A DNA stretch of 64,000 bases. Origin: Curtobacterium sp. GC_Cur_3 (lineage in GTDB: Bacteria > Actinomycetota > Actinomycetes > Actinomycetales > Microbacteriaceae). Shown piece by piece: positions 57,057 to 64,000 of the stretch (within the stretch, counting starts at the first letter, position 1; the number at the start of each line of letters is the position of its first letter). Made by a program: the position numbers and the translations under genes. The stretch spans positions 1 to 64,000 of the forward strand of contig NZ_JALNUI010000005.1 of the NCBI RefSeq assembly GCF_026544205.1. Reading direction: 5' to 3'. The notes below the pieces were generated by a model. It ran no database searches and was not told where the DNA came from. It saw only the letters and a list, made by a program, of their open reading frames with translations.

Positions 57057-58742
57057 TCAGTCCTTCGCGCTGCCGTAGTCGTCGACGACCGAGACCGACA
57101 GGGGGAACGTGATCGGGAACGTGCCGAACAGGATCCGCCCGGCGTCGACCGCCGCGGCCGCGACCTGCTCGGCGACCCAGGCGGCATCGGCTGCGGGTGC
57201 GTGAACCACGATCTCGTCGTGCACGAAGAACACCAGGTGGGCGCCGTCCCGGAGGCGCCCCTGCCACCGGGCAGCGAGCCGCGTGCGCAGGGACGCCATC
57301 CACGACAGTGCCCACTCGGCCGCCGTGCCCTGGACGACGAAGTTCCGCGTGAACCGCCCCCAGCTCCTGGCGCGGGACTCCACGGCGCGCTGCATCGCCG
57401 GCGTGCCCTCGACGCTCCACGCGCGGTTCCTGGCCTCGAACCACGAGGCCTCGGGCACCGGGGAGGTCCGCCCGAGCCGCGTGGTCACGGGCTCGCCGCG
57501 CTCCCCCGCCCGTGCCGCCTGCTCGACGAGCTCGAGCGCCCGGGGGAACGCCCGCGCCAACCGCGGCACGAGCCGGCCGCCCTCGCCCTGGGTGGCGCCG
57601 TACATCGCGCCGAGCATCGCGCCCTTGGCCTGCTGCCGGGTCTCGACCGCACCCGAAGCGACGACGCCGTCGTAGAGGTCCCGCCCGTCGCCCGCCGACG
57701 CCATCGCGAGGTCCCCCGCCATCGCGGCGAGCACCCGCGGCTCGAGCTGTGCGGCGTCGGCCACGACGAGCTTCCACCCCTCGTCGGCGACCACCGCGGC
57801 CCGGACGGCCTTGGGCAGCTGCATCGCCCCGCCGCCGTTCGCGGCCCACCGCCCGGTGACGACCCCGCCGACGGCGTACTCCGGGTGGAAGCGGCCGTCC
57901 TGCACCCACTCGTCGAGCCACGACCAGCCGTTCGCGGTGAGCAGCCGGTACAGGCGCTTGTACTCGAGCAGCGGTTCGATCGCCGGGTGCTCGAGCTGCT
58001 GGAGCTCCCACTTCCGGGTGCTCTCGACGACGAGCCCCGCGCGACGCAGGGACCGCAGCACCTCGGCGGGCGAGTCGGGGTTGAGCGCGGGGTCGTCGAG
58101 CCGGGCGCGGAGGACGTCCGCGATCTCCTCGAGCCGTCGGGGTCGGACGCCGTACGGCACCCGCGGGCCGAGGGTGTCCTCGAGCAGCCGTTCGTGCACG
58201 TCGACCCGCCAGGGCAGGCCGCCGAATCGCATCTCCGCCGCGACGAGGGAACCGGCGGACTCCGCCGCGAGCAGCAGCCGGAGCGCCCCGGGGTCGGTCG
58301 CCCCGGCCACGGCGGCGAGCTGCGCGCGGAGCTCGGCCACGGGGTCGGCGGCGTCGTCGGGGCGCCCGCTGCCGAACAGGGCGTCGTCGAAGAGCTGCGT
58401 CTGGGCCGACCGCGCGGGGCGTTCGAGCGGAGCGGCCTGGTCCCAGGGCCCGTCCGGTGCCTGCTGCAGCGCCGACCCGCGGGCCGCGAGCGCCGACCGC
58501 AGGATCCGGTGGCCGAGGCGCAGGTCGACGCACCGGGCGACGCGGCCGCCCGCAGCGAGCACGGCCGGGTACCACCGGGCGGTGTCGTCCCACACCCACC
58601 GGACCCCGGTCGCCTCGTGCTGCGCGACGAAGGCCGGGAGGCTCGGCTCGGCGATCCGGGTCGGCTCGCCCTGCGGGGTCCCCGAGTCGGTCAGGGGCGT
58701 CGCGAGGACGCCGCCGTCGACGCGGCTGAGGACGAGGTGCAC
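57057..58742 (-). CDS. Short family-A DNA polymerase (actinobacterial bifunctional exonuclease/polymerase type)
   Basis: A 561-residue PolA-like protein without the 5' nuclease domain. Residues 1-170 are a degenerate 3'-5' exonuclease region; 250-561 are the polymerase. Motif A is VADAAQLEPRVLA (Asp329), motif B R369-QQA-K373-GAM-L377-GAMYG, motif C HDE (508-510). In ordinary Pol I the O-helix residue at 377 is Phe or Tyr; here it is Leu. The family is widespread in actinobacteria, separate from the main PolA, with a presumed repair role. GTG 58742 is the best start; a longer frame to 58811 is possible. The dispersed motif (58636-58645) codes for SLPA. Confidence 0.85.
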   Translation of the reverse strand: MHLVLSRVDGGVLATPLTDSGTPQGEPTRIAEPSLPAFVAQHEATGVRWVWDDTARWYPAVLAAGGRVARCVDLRLGHRILRSALAARGSALQQAPDGPWDQAAPLERPARSAQTQLFDDALFGSGRPDDAADPVAELRAQLAAVAGATDPGALRLLLAAESAGSLVAAEMRFGGLPWRVDVHERLLEDTLGPRVPYGVRPRRLEEIADVLRARLDDPALNPDSPAEVLRSLRRAGLVVESTRKWELQQLEHPAIEPLLEYKRLYRLLTANGWSWLDEWVQDGRFHPEYAVGGVVTGRWAANGGGAMQLPKAVRAAVVADEGWKLVVADAAQLEPRVLAAMAGDLAMASAGDGRDLYDGVVASGAVETRQQAKGAMLGAMYGATQGEGGRLVPRLARAFPRALELVEQAARAGERGEPVTTRLGRTSPVPEASWFEARNRAWSVEGTPAMQRAVESRARSWGRFTRNFVVQGTAAEWALSWMASLRTRLAARWQGRLRDGAHLVFFVHDEIVVHAPAADAAWVAEQVAAAAVDAGRILFGTFPITFPLSVSVVDDYGSAKD

Positions 58743-58770
58743 GCACCGATCATGCCGTGCCCCACCGTCG

Positions 58771-58998
58771 TCAGCGTCCGGGGTGCTCCGCAGCGTGGCC
58801 GTCGGGGTCACCCGGACGGACGGCAGCGCTGTCCGCGACGTCGATGCGCACGGTGCCGTCCTCGAGCTCGTCGACCTCGACCCGGGGTGCCTCGTCGTGG
58901 GCGTCCGACCCGGACATCCGGCGCAGGGTGTCGTGGCGCCGCTCGTCGAAGGTCATGTCGACGCCGTCGTCGAGGTGGTCGCGGTCCGCTTCGCTCAT
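58771..58998 (-). CDS. Small acidic protein in the polA-like operon
   Basis: A 75-residue, very acidic protein (MSEADRDHLDDGVDMTF start, many Asp/Glu), with a probable beta segment near VEVDELEDGTVRIDV. No signal or membrane helix. I do not recognise the family. The ATG overlaps the stop of the acyltransferase-like gene upstream (ATGA) and its stop lies 28 bases before the polymerase start, so it is an operon member. Confidence 0.7.
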   Translation of the reverse strand: MSEADRDHLDDGVDMTFDERRHDTLRRMSGSDAHDEAPRVEVDELEDGTVRIDVADSAAVRPGDPDGHAAEHPGR

Positions 58999-59780
58999 GC
59001 CGAGGACGGTACCCCGACGGGCGCGGTGCCGGTGCGTTCCGTCCAGTGCCCGCCGGCCGCCCACCGCTCGTGCACCGCGGTCTGCACGCGGCCGCGCGGG
59101 ACGGCGTCGCGGGCCGCCGCGAGGTCGGTGCCGAAGACGAACTTCGCGGCGCTGTCGTCGCCCTCGTGCTCGTCGTCCGGGCCGGGCGGGAGCAGCTCGA
59201 AGCGCTCGGCGAACCGGACCAGGTTGGCCTCGGGGCCGAGCGCGGCGGCGAGCCCCTCGTCGAGGGTCCAGGAGCGGCAGCTCCACACGGTCGCCTGGTG
59301 CTCAGGTGCCAGCCGACGGAGCACGTCCGGCGCGGCGGCGAACGACCGCGCACAGGCCTCCGGGTCGAGCGGGCCGGTCTCGGGGACGTGGACGCCCCAC
59401 GCGGGGGTGCCGTCGGGCAGGTGGGTGCCGACCTCGAACTGGAGGCGCCCCACGGCCACCACGCGCCCGGTCACGATCCCGCAGAACCAGCCCATCCCGG
59501 TGCCGACGATCCCGTAGCGGTCGCGTTTCCGCGGCACGTCCGCGATGCTCGCGTCCGCCTGGGCCGCCGACAGACCCTGGGCGACGAGCCACGCGCGCGT
59601 CGTGGGCAGGACCGCGAGCACCGCGGCGAACGCGAGCTCGTCCTGCTCGGCCGCCGGGGCGTGCGCGACGCTCGCGGCGAGCGCCTGTGCGGTCTCGTCG
59701 GGGTCCTGGTCGGAACCGACGGCGGCCGCGAGGAGCGTGACGGAGGCGGGGAGGGCCTCCAGGCTGGTCGTGTCCGCCAT
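58995..59780 (-). CDS. GNAT-like acyltransferase domain protein (DUF5596/GNAT_C type)
   Basis: A 261-residue protein that resembles actinobacterial acyltransferase-domain proteins with an N-terminal DUF5596 and a C-terminal GNAT-like domain: YGIVGTGMGWFCGIVTGRVVAVGRLQFEVG (about 90-120), VPETGPLDPEACARSF, and WTLDEGLAAAL. Such proteins often sit at the end of sugar-transport operons. The identification is from family memory and moderately secure; substrate unknown. It follows the second permease gene by 11 bases. Confidence 0.75.
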   Translation of the reverse strand: MADTTSLEALPASVTLLAAAVGSDQDPDETAQALAASVAHAPAAEQDELAFAAVLAVLPTTRAWLVAQGLSAAQADASIADVPRKRDRYGIVGTGMGWFCGIVTGRVVAVGRLQFEVGTHLPDGTPAWGVHVPETGPLDPEACARSFAAAPDVLRRLAPEHQATVWSCRSWTLDEGLAAALGPEANLVRFAERFELLPPGPDDEHEGDDSAAKFVFGTDLAAARDAVPRGRVQTAVHERWAAGGHWTERTGTAPVGVPSSA

Positions 59781-59791
59781 CGGTCCCGTCC

Positions 59792-60700
59792 CTACTTCAG
59801 ACCGGACGAGGCGAGCCCGTCGATCACGCGACGCTGGAGCACGATGAACATGATCAGCACCGGGGCCATGGCCATCAGGCTCGCGGCCATCAGCACCGGG
59901 TAGTTGACGGTGCGGTCGCTCGACAGCGTCGCGAGCCCGGCGGCCAGCGGCATCGACTCGGCACGGGTCGACACCACGAGGGGCCAGAGCAGCTCGTTCC
60001 ACGACCAGAGCACGGTGGTGATCGCGAGGACGCTCATCGACGGGCGCGCCAGGGGCAGCATGATCCGCCAGAACGTCTGGAACGGGTTCGCGCCGTCCAT
60101 GCGGGCGGCCTCCTCGAGCTCGGCCGGCATGTTCAGGAACGCCGTCCGCATCAGGAAGGTGCCGAACGCGCTGAACAGGCCGGGCGCGACGATGCCGGCG
60201 AGGGTGTCGAGCCAGCCGAGGCCCTGCACGATCTGGTACTGCGAGATGAGGTACACCTGCGACGGCACCAGCAGGATCGACAGCACGATCCCGAGGATGA
60301 GCCCGCGTCCCTTGAACCGCATGCGCGCGAACGCGTACCCGGCGAACGTGCAGAGGATGATCTGCGCGACGGTGCGGATCAGCGTGACCCAGACGGACGT
60401 CGCGAGCTGGCTCAGGAACGGCAGCCGCTCGAACACCTGCGCGAAGTTCTGCCACTGCAGCTGCCCCGGCCAGAACACCGGCGTCGGTGAGGTCACCTGC
60501 GCGTTGGTCGACAGCGCCATGATGATCTGCCAGATGAACGGGAACGCCATGACGAACCCGCCGACGCCGAGCACGACGTGGATCCACCAGTGGCTGCCCT
60601 GCCGCCGACGGGGGCGGGACCGGGTGCTGGTCCTGGCGCGGCTGGAGGCCTTGGTGGCGACGGCGGCCTTCGGGCCGCGCGCCTCGATGATGCCGGTCAT
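59792..60700 (-). CDS. Sugar ABC transporter permease (MalG/UgpE type)
   Basis: A 302-residue membrane permease with six helices after a long basic N-terminus (residues 1-35, Arg/Ser/Thr-rich). The EAA loop that contacts the ATPase reads ELEEAARMDGANPFQTFWRIMLPLARP near 195-220. It is the second permease of a carbohydrate uptake-1 ABC transporter. The ATG overlaps the stop of the first permease (ATGA). No ATPase gene is in the window; a shared MsmK-type ATPase elsewhere is expected. Confidence 0.95.
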   Translation of the reverse strand: MTGIIEARGPKAAVATKASSRARTSTRSRPRRRQGSHWWIHVVLGVGGFVMAFPFIWQIIMALSTNAQVTSPTPVFWPGQLQWQNFAQVFERLPFLSQLATSVWVTLIRTVAQIILCTFAGYAFARMRFKGRGLILGIVLSILLVPSQVYLISQYQIVQGLGWLDTLAGIVAPGLFSAFGTFLMRTAFLNMPAELEEAARMDGANPFQTFWRIMLPLARPSMSVLAITTVLWSWNELLWPLVVSTRAESMPLAAGLATLSSDRTVNYPVLMAASLMAMAPVLIMFIVLQRRVIDGLASSGLK

Positions 60701-61647
60701 GACTGGACCCACTTCTTCTGGACGCGGAACTGGATGACCGTGATGATGCCGATCAGCAGGAAGATGACCATCGCGATCGCGGCCGCGAAGCCCTTGTCAC
60801 CGTCGACGAACCCGGAGTTGTAGAAGTAGAAGACGAGGGACATCGTCTTCGGGATCACCGGGTTCAGCGGCCCGAGGATCGCGTAGAGCAGGTCGAACAG
60901 CTGGAAGCTCGAGATCGTCGTGACGATGAGCACGAAGAAGATGCTCGGGCTGAGGAGCGGCACCGTGACCGAGTGGAACTGGCGCCACCGGCTGGCTCCG
61001 TCGAGCTCCGCGGCCTCGTAGAGCTCCGGCGGGATGTCCTTGAGGCCGGCGCCGAGGATGATCATCGAGAAGCCGAGCGAGGACCAGAGCCCGACCAGGG
61101 AGACGGCGACGAGCGCGAAGCCCGGGGTGGAGATCCAGTACGGGCCGTCGATGCCGAACACCTTGAGGAACGCGTTCACGATGCCGAAGTCACCGTTGAA
61201 CATGATCCGCCACACCAGGGCGATCGCCGCCGGCATCGCCACGTAGGGCAGGAAGAAGAGCACGCGGTAGAACTGTGCGAAGCGCAGGCCCGGGGTGTTC
61301 AGCAGGCTCGCGAGCCACACCGCGATCGGGATGCCGACCAGGACGATCGCCGTGTAGATGATCGTGTTGAGCAGCGACTGGTACAGCTGGGGGTCGGAGA
61401 CCAGGCGGACGTAGTTCGCGATCCCGGTGAAGCTCGAGCCGCCGAACACCCCCCAGCTGGTGAACGAGTAGTAGAACGTCTGGATGATCGGCCAGATGAA
61501 GAACGTGCCGACGCCGATGAGCAGCGGCAGGACGAACAGCCACGGCCAGAAGCCGTCGGTGCGCGGCGCTCCGGTGGCGCGCGGCGCCTTCGTCGTCGGG
61601 GGCGGGGACGCCTGTACGGCATCGCGTCGCTGAGTGTTGGTCGTCAT
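60697..61647 (-). CDS. Sugar ABC transporter permease (MalF/UgpA type)
   Basis: A 316-residue membrane permease with six helices; the N-terminal 30 residues are cytoplasmic. The EAA loop is ELYEAAELDGASRWRQFHSVTVPLLSP near 225-250. It pairs with the next permease and the lipoprotein upstream. A 114-base gap with a strong hairpin separates it from the binding-protein gene, so less message reaches the permeases. Sugar specificity unknown, but the dehydrogenase at the operon's head suggests inositol or another polyol/sugar. Confidence 0.95.
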   Translation of the reverse strand: MTTNTQRRDAVQASPPPTTKAPRATGAPRTDGFWPWLFVLPLLIGVGTFFIWPIIQTFYYSFTSWGVFGGSSFTGIANYVRLVSDPQLYQSLLNTIIYTAIVLVGIPIAVWLASLLNTPGLRFAQFYRVLFFLPYVAMPAAIALVWRIMFNGDFGIVNAFLKVFGIDGPYWISTPGFALVAVSLVGLWSSLGFSMIILGAGLKDIPPELYEAAELDGASRWRQFHSVTVPLLSPSIFFVLIVTTISSFQLFDLLYAILGPLNPVIPKTMSLVFYFYNSGFVDGDKGFAAAIAMVIFLLIGIITVIQFRVQKKWVQS

Positions 61648-61717
61648 CGGGTCGCTCCTCGGCCAGGGCGGTCGGATCGGGTGCTGCTGGTGGGACGGTG
61701 CGGGTGGGACGCGGGAC

Positions 61718-61754
61718 GGTCGACCGGTCGGGGATCAGTCCCGACCTGTCGACC
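61718..61754 (-). terminator. Attenuating hairpin after the sugar-binding protein gene
   Basis: GGTCGACCGGTCGGG (61718-61732) and CCCGACCTGTCGACC (61740-61754) pair at 14 of 15 positions with a 7-base loop. Such stem-loops are usual between a binding protein and its permeases and set the excess of binding protein. Confidence 0.75.
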
Positions 61755-61761
61755 GGGTCCG

Positions 61762-63072
61762 TCACTCCTTGGCGAGTGCTGCGTCCATCTTGGTGGCCAG
61801 GTCCTTCGCGACCTGGTCGACCGGCTTCGAGCCGTCGAACGCGCTCGGGAGCAGGTTCGTCTCGAGGGTGTTCCACGCGGCGGTGTTCTTCGACACCGGC
61901 AGCGGCTTGGCGTACTTCACCGCGTCGAGGAAGACCTGCAGGTCGGCGTCCGGCATGGTCTTCGTGAAGGCGTCCTGCGTCCCGTTGTAGGCGGGGATGA
62001 TCGCGCCCATGTCGCCCTGCTGCTGCTGGGCGGGCTTCGACGCCATGTAGGCCTGCAGTGCCTGCGCGGCGCCCTTGTTCTTCGAGGCCTCGGCCACGAC
62101 GTTCGACACACCGTGGATGACCGTGGCCTGCTCCTTGCCCTTGGGCAGCGGGTAGGCGACGACGTCCTTCTCGATGTCGGTGCCGATCAGCGCGGAGCGG
62201 AACCAGCTGCCGCCCTGGTACATCGCGACCTTGCCGGACGTGAACCACTGGTCGGCCGTGGTGTCGGTCAGCTGCTGCATCGTGGGCGATGCACCGGACT
62301 TGATGAGGTCGGTCCAGTAGGCCAGCCCGGCCTCGGCCGCCTTCGAGTCGTACTCCGACTTCTTGCCGTCGACGACGGACCCACCGGCCTGGAAGATCGT
62401 GTCGTAGTACGTGGTCTGGCCGTCCATGCCCGCGGCGGCCCCGTAGGCGCCCTGGCTCTTCAGCTTCGCGGAGAGCTCGGCACCGGTCTTCTGGAAGTCG
62501 TCCCAGGTCCAGTCCTTGGACGGCATCGGGACGCCGGCCTGCTCGAACAGCGACTTGTTCATCCAGACGCCGATGGTGTCGAAGTCCTTCGGGACGCCGT
62601 ACTGCTTGCCGTCGAGCGTGTAGAGCTTGTTGAGCGCCGAGGAGTAGTTCTTCGGGTCGATCGCGCCGGACTTGACCTCGTCGGTGATCGGGGCGAGCTT
62701 GCCGTTGCCTGCGTACAGCTGGAAGTTCGGGCCGTTCATCCAGAACAGGTCGGGCAGCGTGTTGCTCGAGCCCTGCGTCTGCAGCTTCGTGAAGTAGCTG
62801 GCGTACGGGGTGACGTCGACGTTGACCTTGATGTCGGGGTACTTCTCGTTGAAGCCCTTGATGTTGGCCTTGATCGCCTTCACCTGGTTCTGGTCCCAGA
62901 CGGCGTACGTCAGGTTCGCCTTGGTGTCCTTCGCGACCTCGCCGGAGCCGCCGGCGCTGCCGGAGGACGAGGTGCTGCAGCCGGCGAGCAGCGCGACGGC
63001 GCTGACGGCGGCGGCGAGACCGAGCAGTGCGCGGCGTCGGCCGCGGCCCGGGCGGGCGGTGGGAGCGGTCAT
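61762..63072 (-). CDS. Sugar-binding lipoprotein of an ABC transporter
   Basis: A 436-residue extracellular solute-binding protein (family 1). The lipoprotein signal has a basic start (residues 8-14), a hydrophobic core and the lipobox LLAGC with Cys32. The mature part has the motifs KGFNEKYPDIKVNVDVTPYASY and a late WNTLETNLLPSAFDG. It captures a sugar and passes it to the two permeases. ATG overlaps the stop of the dehydrogenase gene (ATGA). Substrate not determined. Confidence 0.94.
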   Translation of the reverse strand: MTAPTARPGRGRRRALLGLAAAVSAVALLAGCSTSSSGSAGGSGEVAKDTKANLTYAVWDQNQVKAIKANIKGFNEKYPDIKVNVDVTPYASYFTKLQTQGSSNTLPDLFWMNGPNFQLYAGNGKLAPITDEVKSGAIDPKNYSSALNKLYTLDGKQYGVPKDFDTIGVWMNKSLFEQAGVPMPSKDWTWDDFQKTGAELSAKLKSQGAYGAAAGMDGQTTYYDTIFQAGGSVVDGKKSEYDSKAAEAGLAYWTDLIKSGASPTMQQLTDTTADQWFTSGKVAMYQGGSWFRSALIGTDIEKDVVAYPLPKGKEQATVIHGVSNVVAEASKNKGAAQALQAYMASKPAQQQQGDMGAIIPAYNGTQDAFTKTMPDADLQVFLDAVKYAKPLPVSKNTAAWNTLETNLLPSAFDGSKPVDQVAKDLATKMDAALAKE

Positions 63073-64000
63073 CGGGTGGTCCTTTCGGGAACGGAGGTGG
63101 TCGCGAAGTGCCGGAGGGTCGCCTCGGGCAGCGGTGGGACGTCGATGGGCTCGGACCCGTTGCGGAGCGACCGGGTGGCGAGGGCGCCGGTGGCGACCGC
63201 CGCGCGTGCCGCGAGGGGCGACAGGCTGGTCGGTTCGCCGAAGGCGACGGAGCGCAGGAACTCGGTCATGGTGAGCAGGTCGGCGTCGCTGTGGCCGTCC
63301 TCGACCCCGTCGATCGGGTACTCGACGTCGCCCTGGACGTCCCAGTTCCGTCGGTGGTTCCAGACCTTGACCACGCCGCCGCCGGTGTCGCCGATGTTCT
63401 CGAGGCGCCCGTGCGTCCCGATCACCGTGTAGTTCCGCCAGTAGTCCGGCGTGAAGTGGCACTGCTCGTAGCTGGCCTGCACGCCGTTGTCGAGCGTCAT
63501 CATCACCATCGAGACGTCCTCGACGTCGACGACGGGGTTGAGCCCGGTCTGCTCGGCCGGCGGCCAGTTGTCGAACGAGAACCAGTCGGTCATCAGCTCG
63601 TCGCTGCGGTCGCGGCGGTCGGTCACGTCGCCGTAGACCGACAGCGAGCCCATGCCGACGACGCGGGTCGTGTACGCACCGGCGAGCGCGTGGATCACGT
63701 CGAGGTCGTGGCTGGCCTTCTGCAGGAGCAGCGAGTTGACCTTGGTGCGGTCGGCGTGCCAGTCCTTGAAGTAGTAGTCGCCGCCGTTGCCGACGAAGTG
63801 GCGGACCCAGACGGCCTTGACCTCGCCGATCTCGCCGCGTTCGATGACCTGGCGCATCAGGCGCACCACGGCCGCGTGCCGGAAGTTGTGCCCGACGTAG
63901 AGCGGGGTGCCGGTCTCGGCGGCGGTGTTGAGCACCGCGTCGGCGTCCTCGACCGTGATGGCGAGGGGCTTCTCGAGGTAGACGGCGATGCCCGCGCGGA
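63069..64000 (-). CDS. Gfo/Idh/MocA-family oxidoreductase, N-terminus beyond the window
   Basis: The 310 visible C-terminal residues of an NAD(P)-dependent sugar dehydrogenase. Near the right edge the frame reads AVYLEKPLAITVEDADAV, where Glu-Lys-Pro is the family's cofactor/catalytic motif; the Rossmann glycine loop lies outside. KASHDLDVIHALAG (with His as the catalytic partner) and WFSFDNWPP follow. These enzymes oxidise inositol, glucose or other sugars. It heads the sugar-transport operon and is coupled to the binding-protein gene. Confidence 0.92.
   Translation of the reverse strand, partial: RAGIAVYLEKPLAITVEDADAVLNTAAETGTPLYVGHNFRHAAVVRLMRQVIERGEIGEVKAVWVRHFVGNGGDYYFKDWHADRTKVNSLLLQKASHDLDVIHALAGAYTTRVVGMGSLSVYGDVTDRRDRSDELMTDWFSFDNWPPAEQTGLNPVVDVEDVSMVMMTLDNGVQASYEQCHFTPDYWRNYTVIGTHGRLENIGDTGGGVVKVWNHRRNWDVQGDVEYPIDGVEDGHSDADLLTMTEFLRSVAFGEPTSLSPLAARAAVATGALATRSLRNGSEPIDVPPLPEATLRHFATTSVPERTTR

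Noticed and set aside
56035..58746. A 900-codon fusion of polymerase and PAP2 in one minus frame
   Set aside because: The first two thirds are a shadow frame of the polymerase gene; only the part from ATG 56877 shows PAP2 motifs.
1..64000. CRISPR array, tRNA or rRNA gene, insertion sequence or prophage
   Set aside because: No regularly spaced repeats, no clover-leaf or CCA-ended sequence, no rRNA-like block and no transposase or integrase motif was found by reading; codon use is uniform.

Overview
The window is a contiguous piece of a GC-rich (roughly 70% or more by eye) actinobacterial chromosome, most likely a member of the Microbacteriaceae and probably close to Curtobacterium. This assignment is an inference from codon use, gene content (a complete kdp operon with both regulators, fused hxlA/hxlB-type formaldehyde genes, GH65 and GH92 enzymes, Ada-AlkA fusion, Lhr-Nei2 pair) and the very common leaderless starts. 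It holds about 62 protein genes. I saw no rRNA, tRNA, transposase, phage gene or CRISPR array, and no gene-free stretch longer than about 260 bases.

Region by region: 1-4.5 kb is a DNA-repair pair (Lhr helicase, cut by the left edge, and Nei2 glycosylase). 4.5-9.6 kb has an aldo/keto reductase with a divergent TetR regulator, the divergent LysG/LysE regulator-exporter pair and an amino-acid permease. 9.7-14.5 kb holds a HAD phosphatase, an alpha/beta hydrolase with a cysteine nucleophile, an alkylation-repair operon (Ada-AlkA fusion, Ogt) and a MOSC protein. 14.5-20.5 kb holds a PfpI protein, a HAD phosphatase, folE-folP-RibD-like reductase as a coupled operon, a purine permease and a hypothetical gene. 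20.5-24.1 kb has a small gene under a perfect LexA box, an ArsR-type regulator with its MFS exporter, DUF1697 and an SDR. 24.4-27.7 kb is a disaccharide phosphorylase plus beta-phosphoglucomutase. 27.9-33.3 kb has an APC permease, an alpha/beta hydrolase, a GNAT-methyltransferase fusion and the RuMP pair (HPS, PHI) facing an unusual ATPase-LuxR regulator.

33.3-41.2 kb is a kdp locus on the minus strand: a 27-residue membrane microprotein, kdpF (29 residues), kdpA, kdpB, kdpC, then kdpD and kdpE after a palindromic repeat. 41.2-45.5 kb has a WYL regulator/VOC pair, RlmA-like methyltransferase, a maltokinase-cap-like protein and a second aldo/keto reductase. 45.6-48.8 kb is a small secretion island: a TasA-like surface protein, a SipW-type (Ser-His-Asp) signal peptidase, a LamG-like surface protein with a similar leader, and a divergent MarR regulator. 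48.8-57 kb has two related small acidic proteins, a GH92 mannosidase, a TetR/NAD(P)-reductase pair, a Ser/Thr kinase and a PAP2 phosphatase. 57-64 kb is one long minus-strand cluster: a Gfo/Idh dehydrogenase (cut by the right edge), sugar-binding lipoprotein, two sugar permeases, an acyltransferase-like protein, a small acidic protein and a short family-A DNA polymerase.

Two layers of structure run through the window apart from genes. A 16-base motif (consensus CCGGNCKGGAGGCTCG) recurs about a dozen times on both strands, inside and between genes, and two longer palindromic repeat families occur as two copies each. At least thirteen genes have a TAnnnT hexamer exactly 6-7 bases before the start codon, the mark of leaderless mRNAs; this was used to fix several starts.
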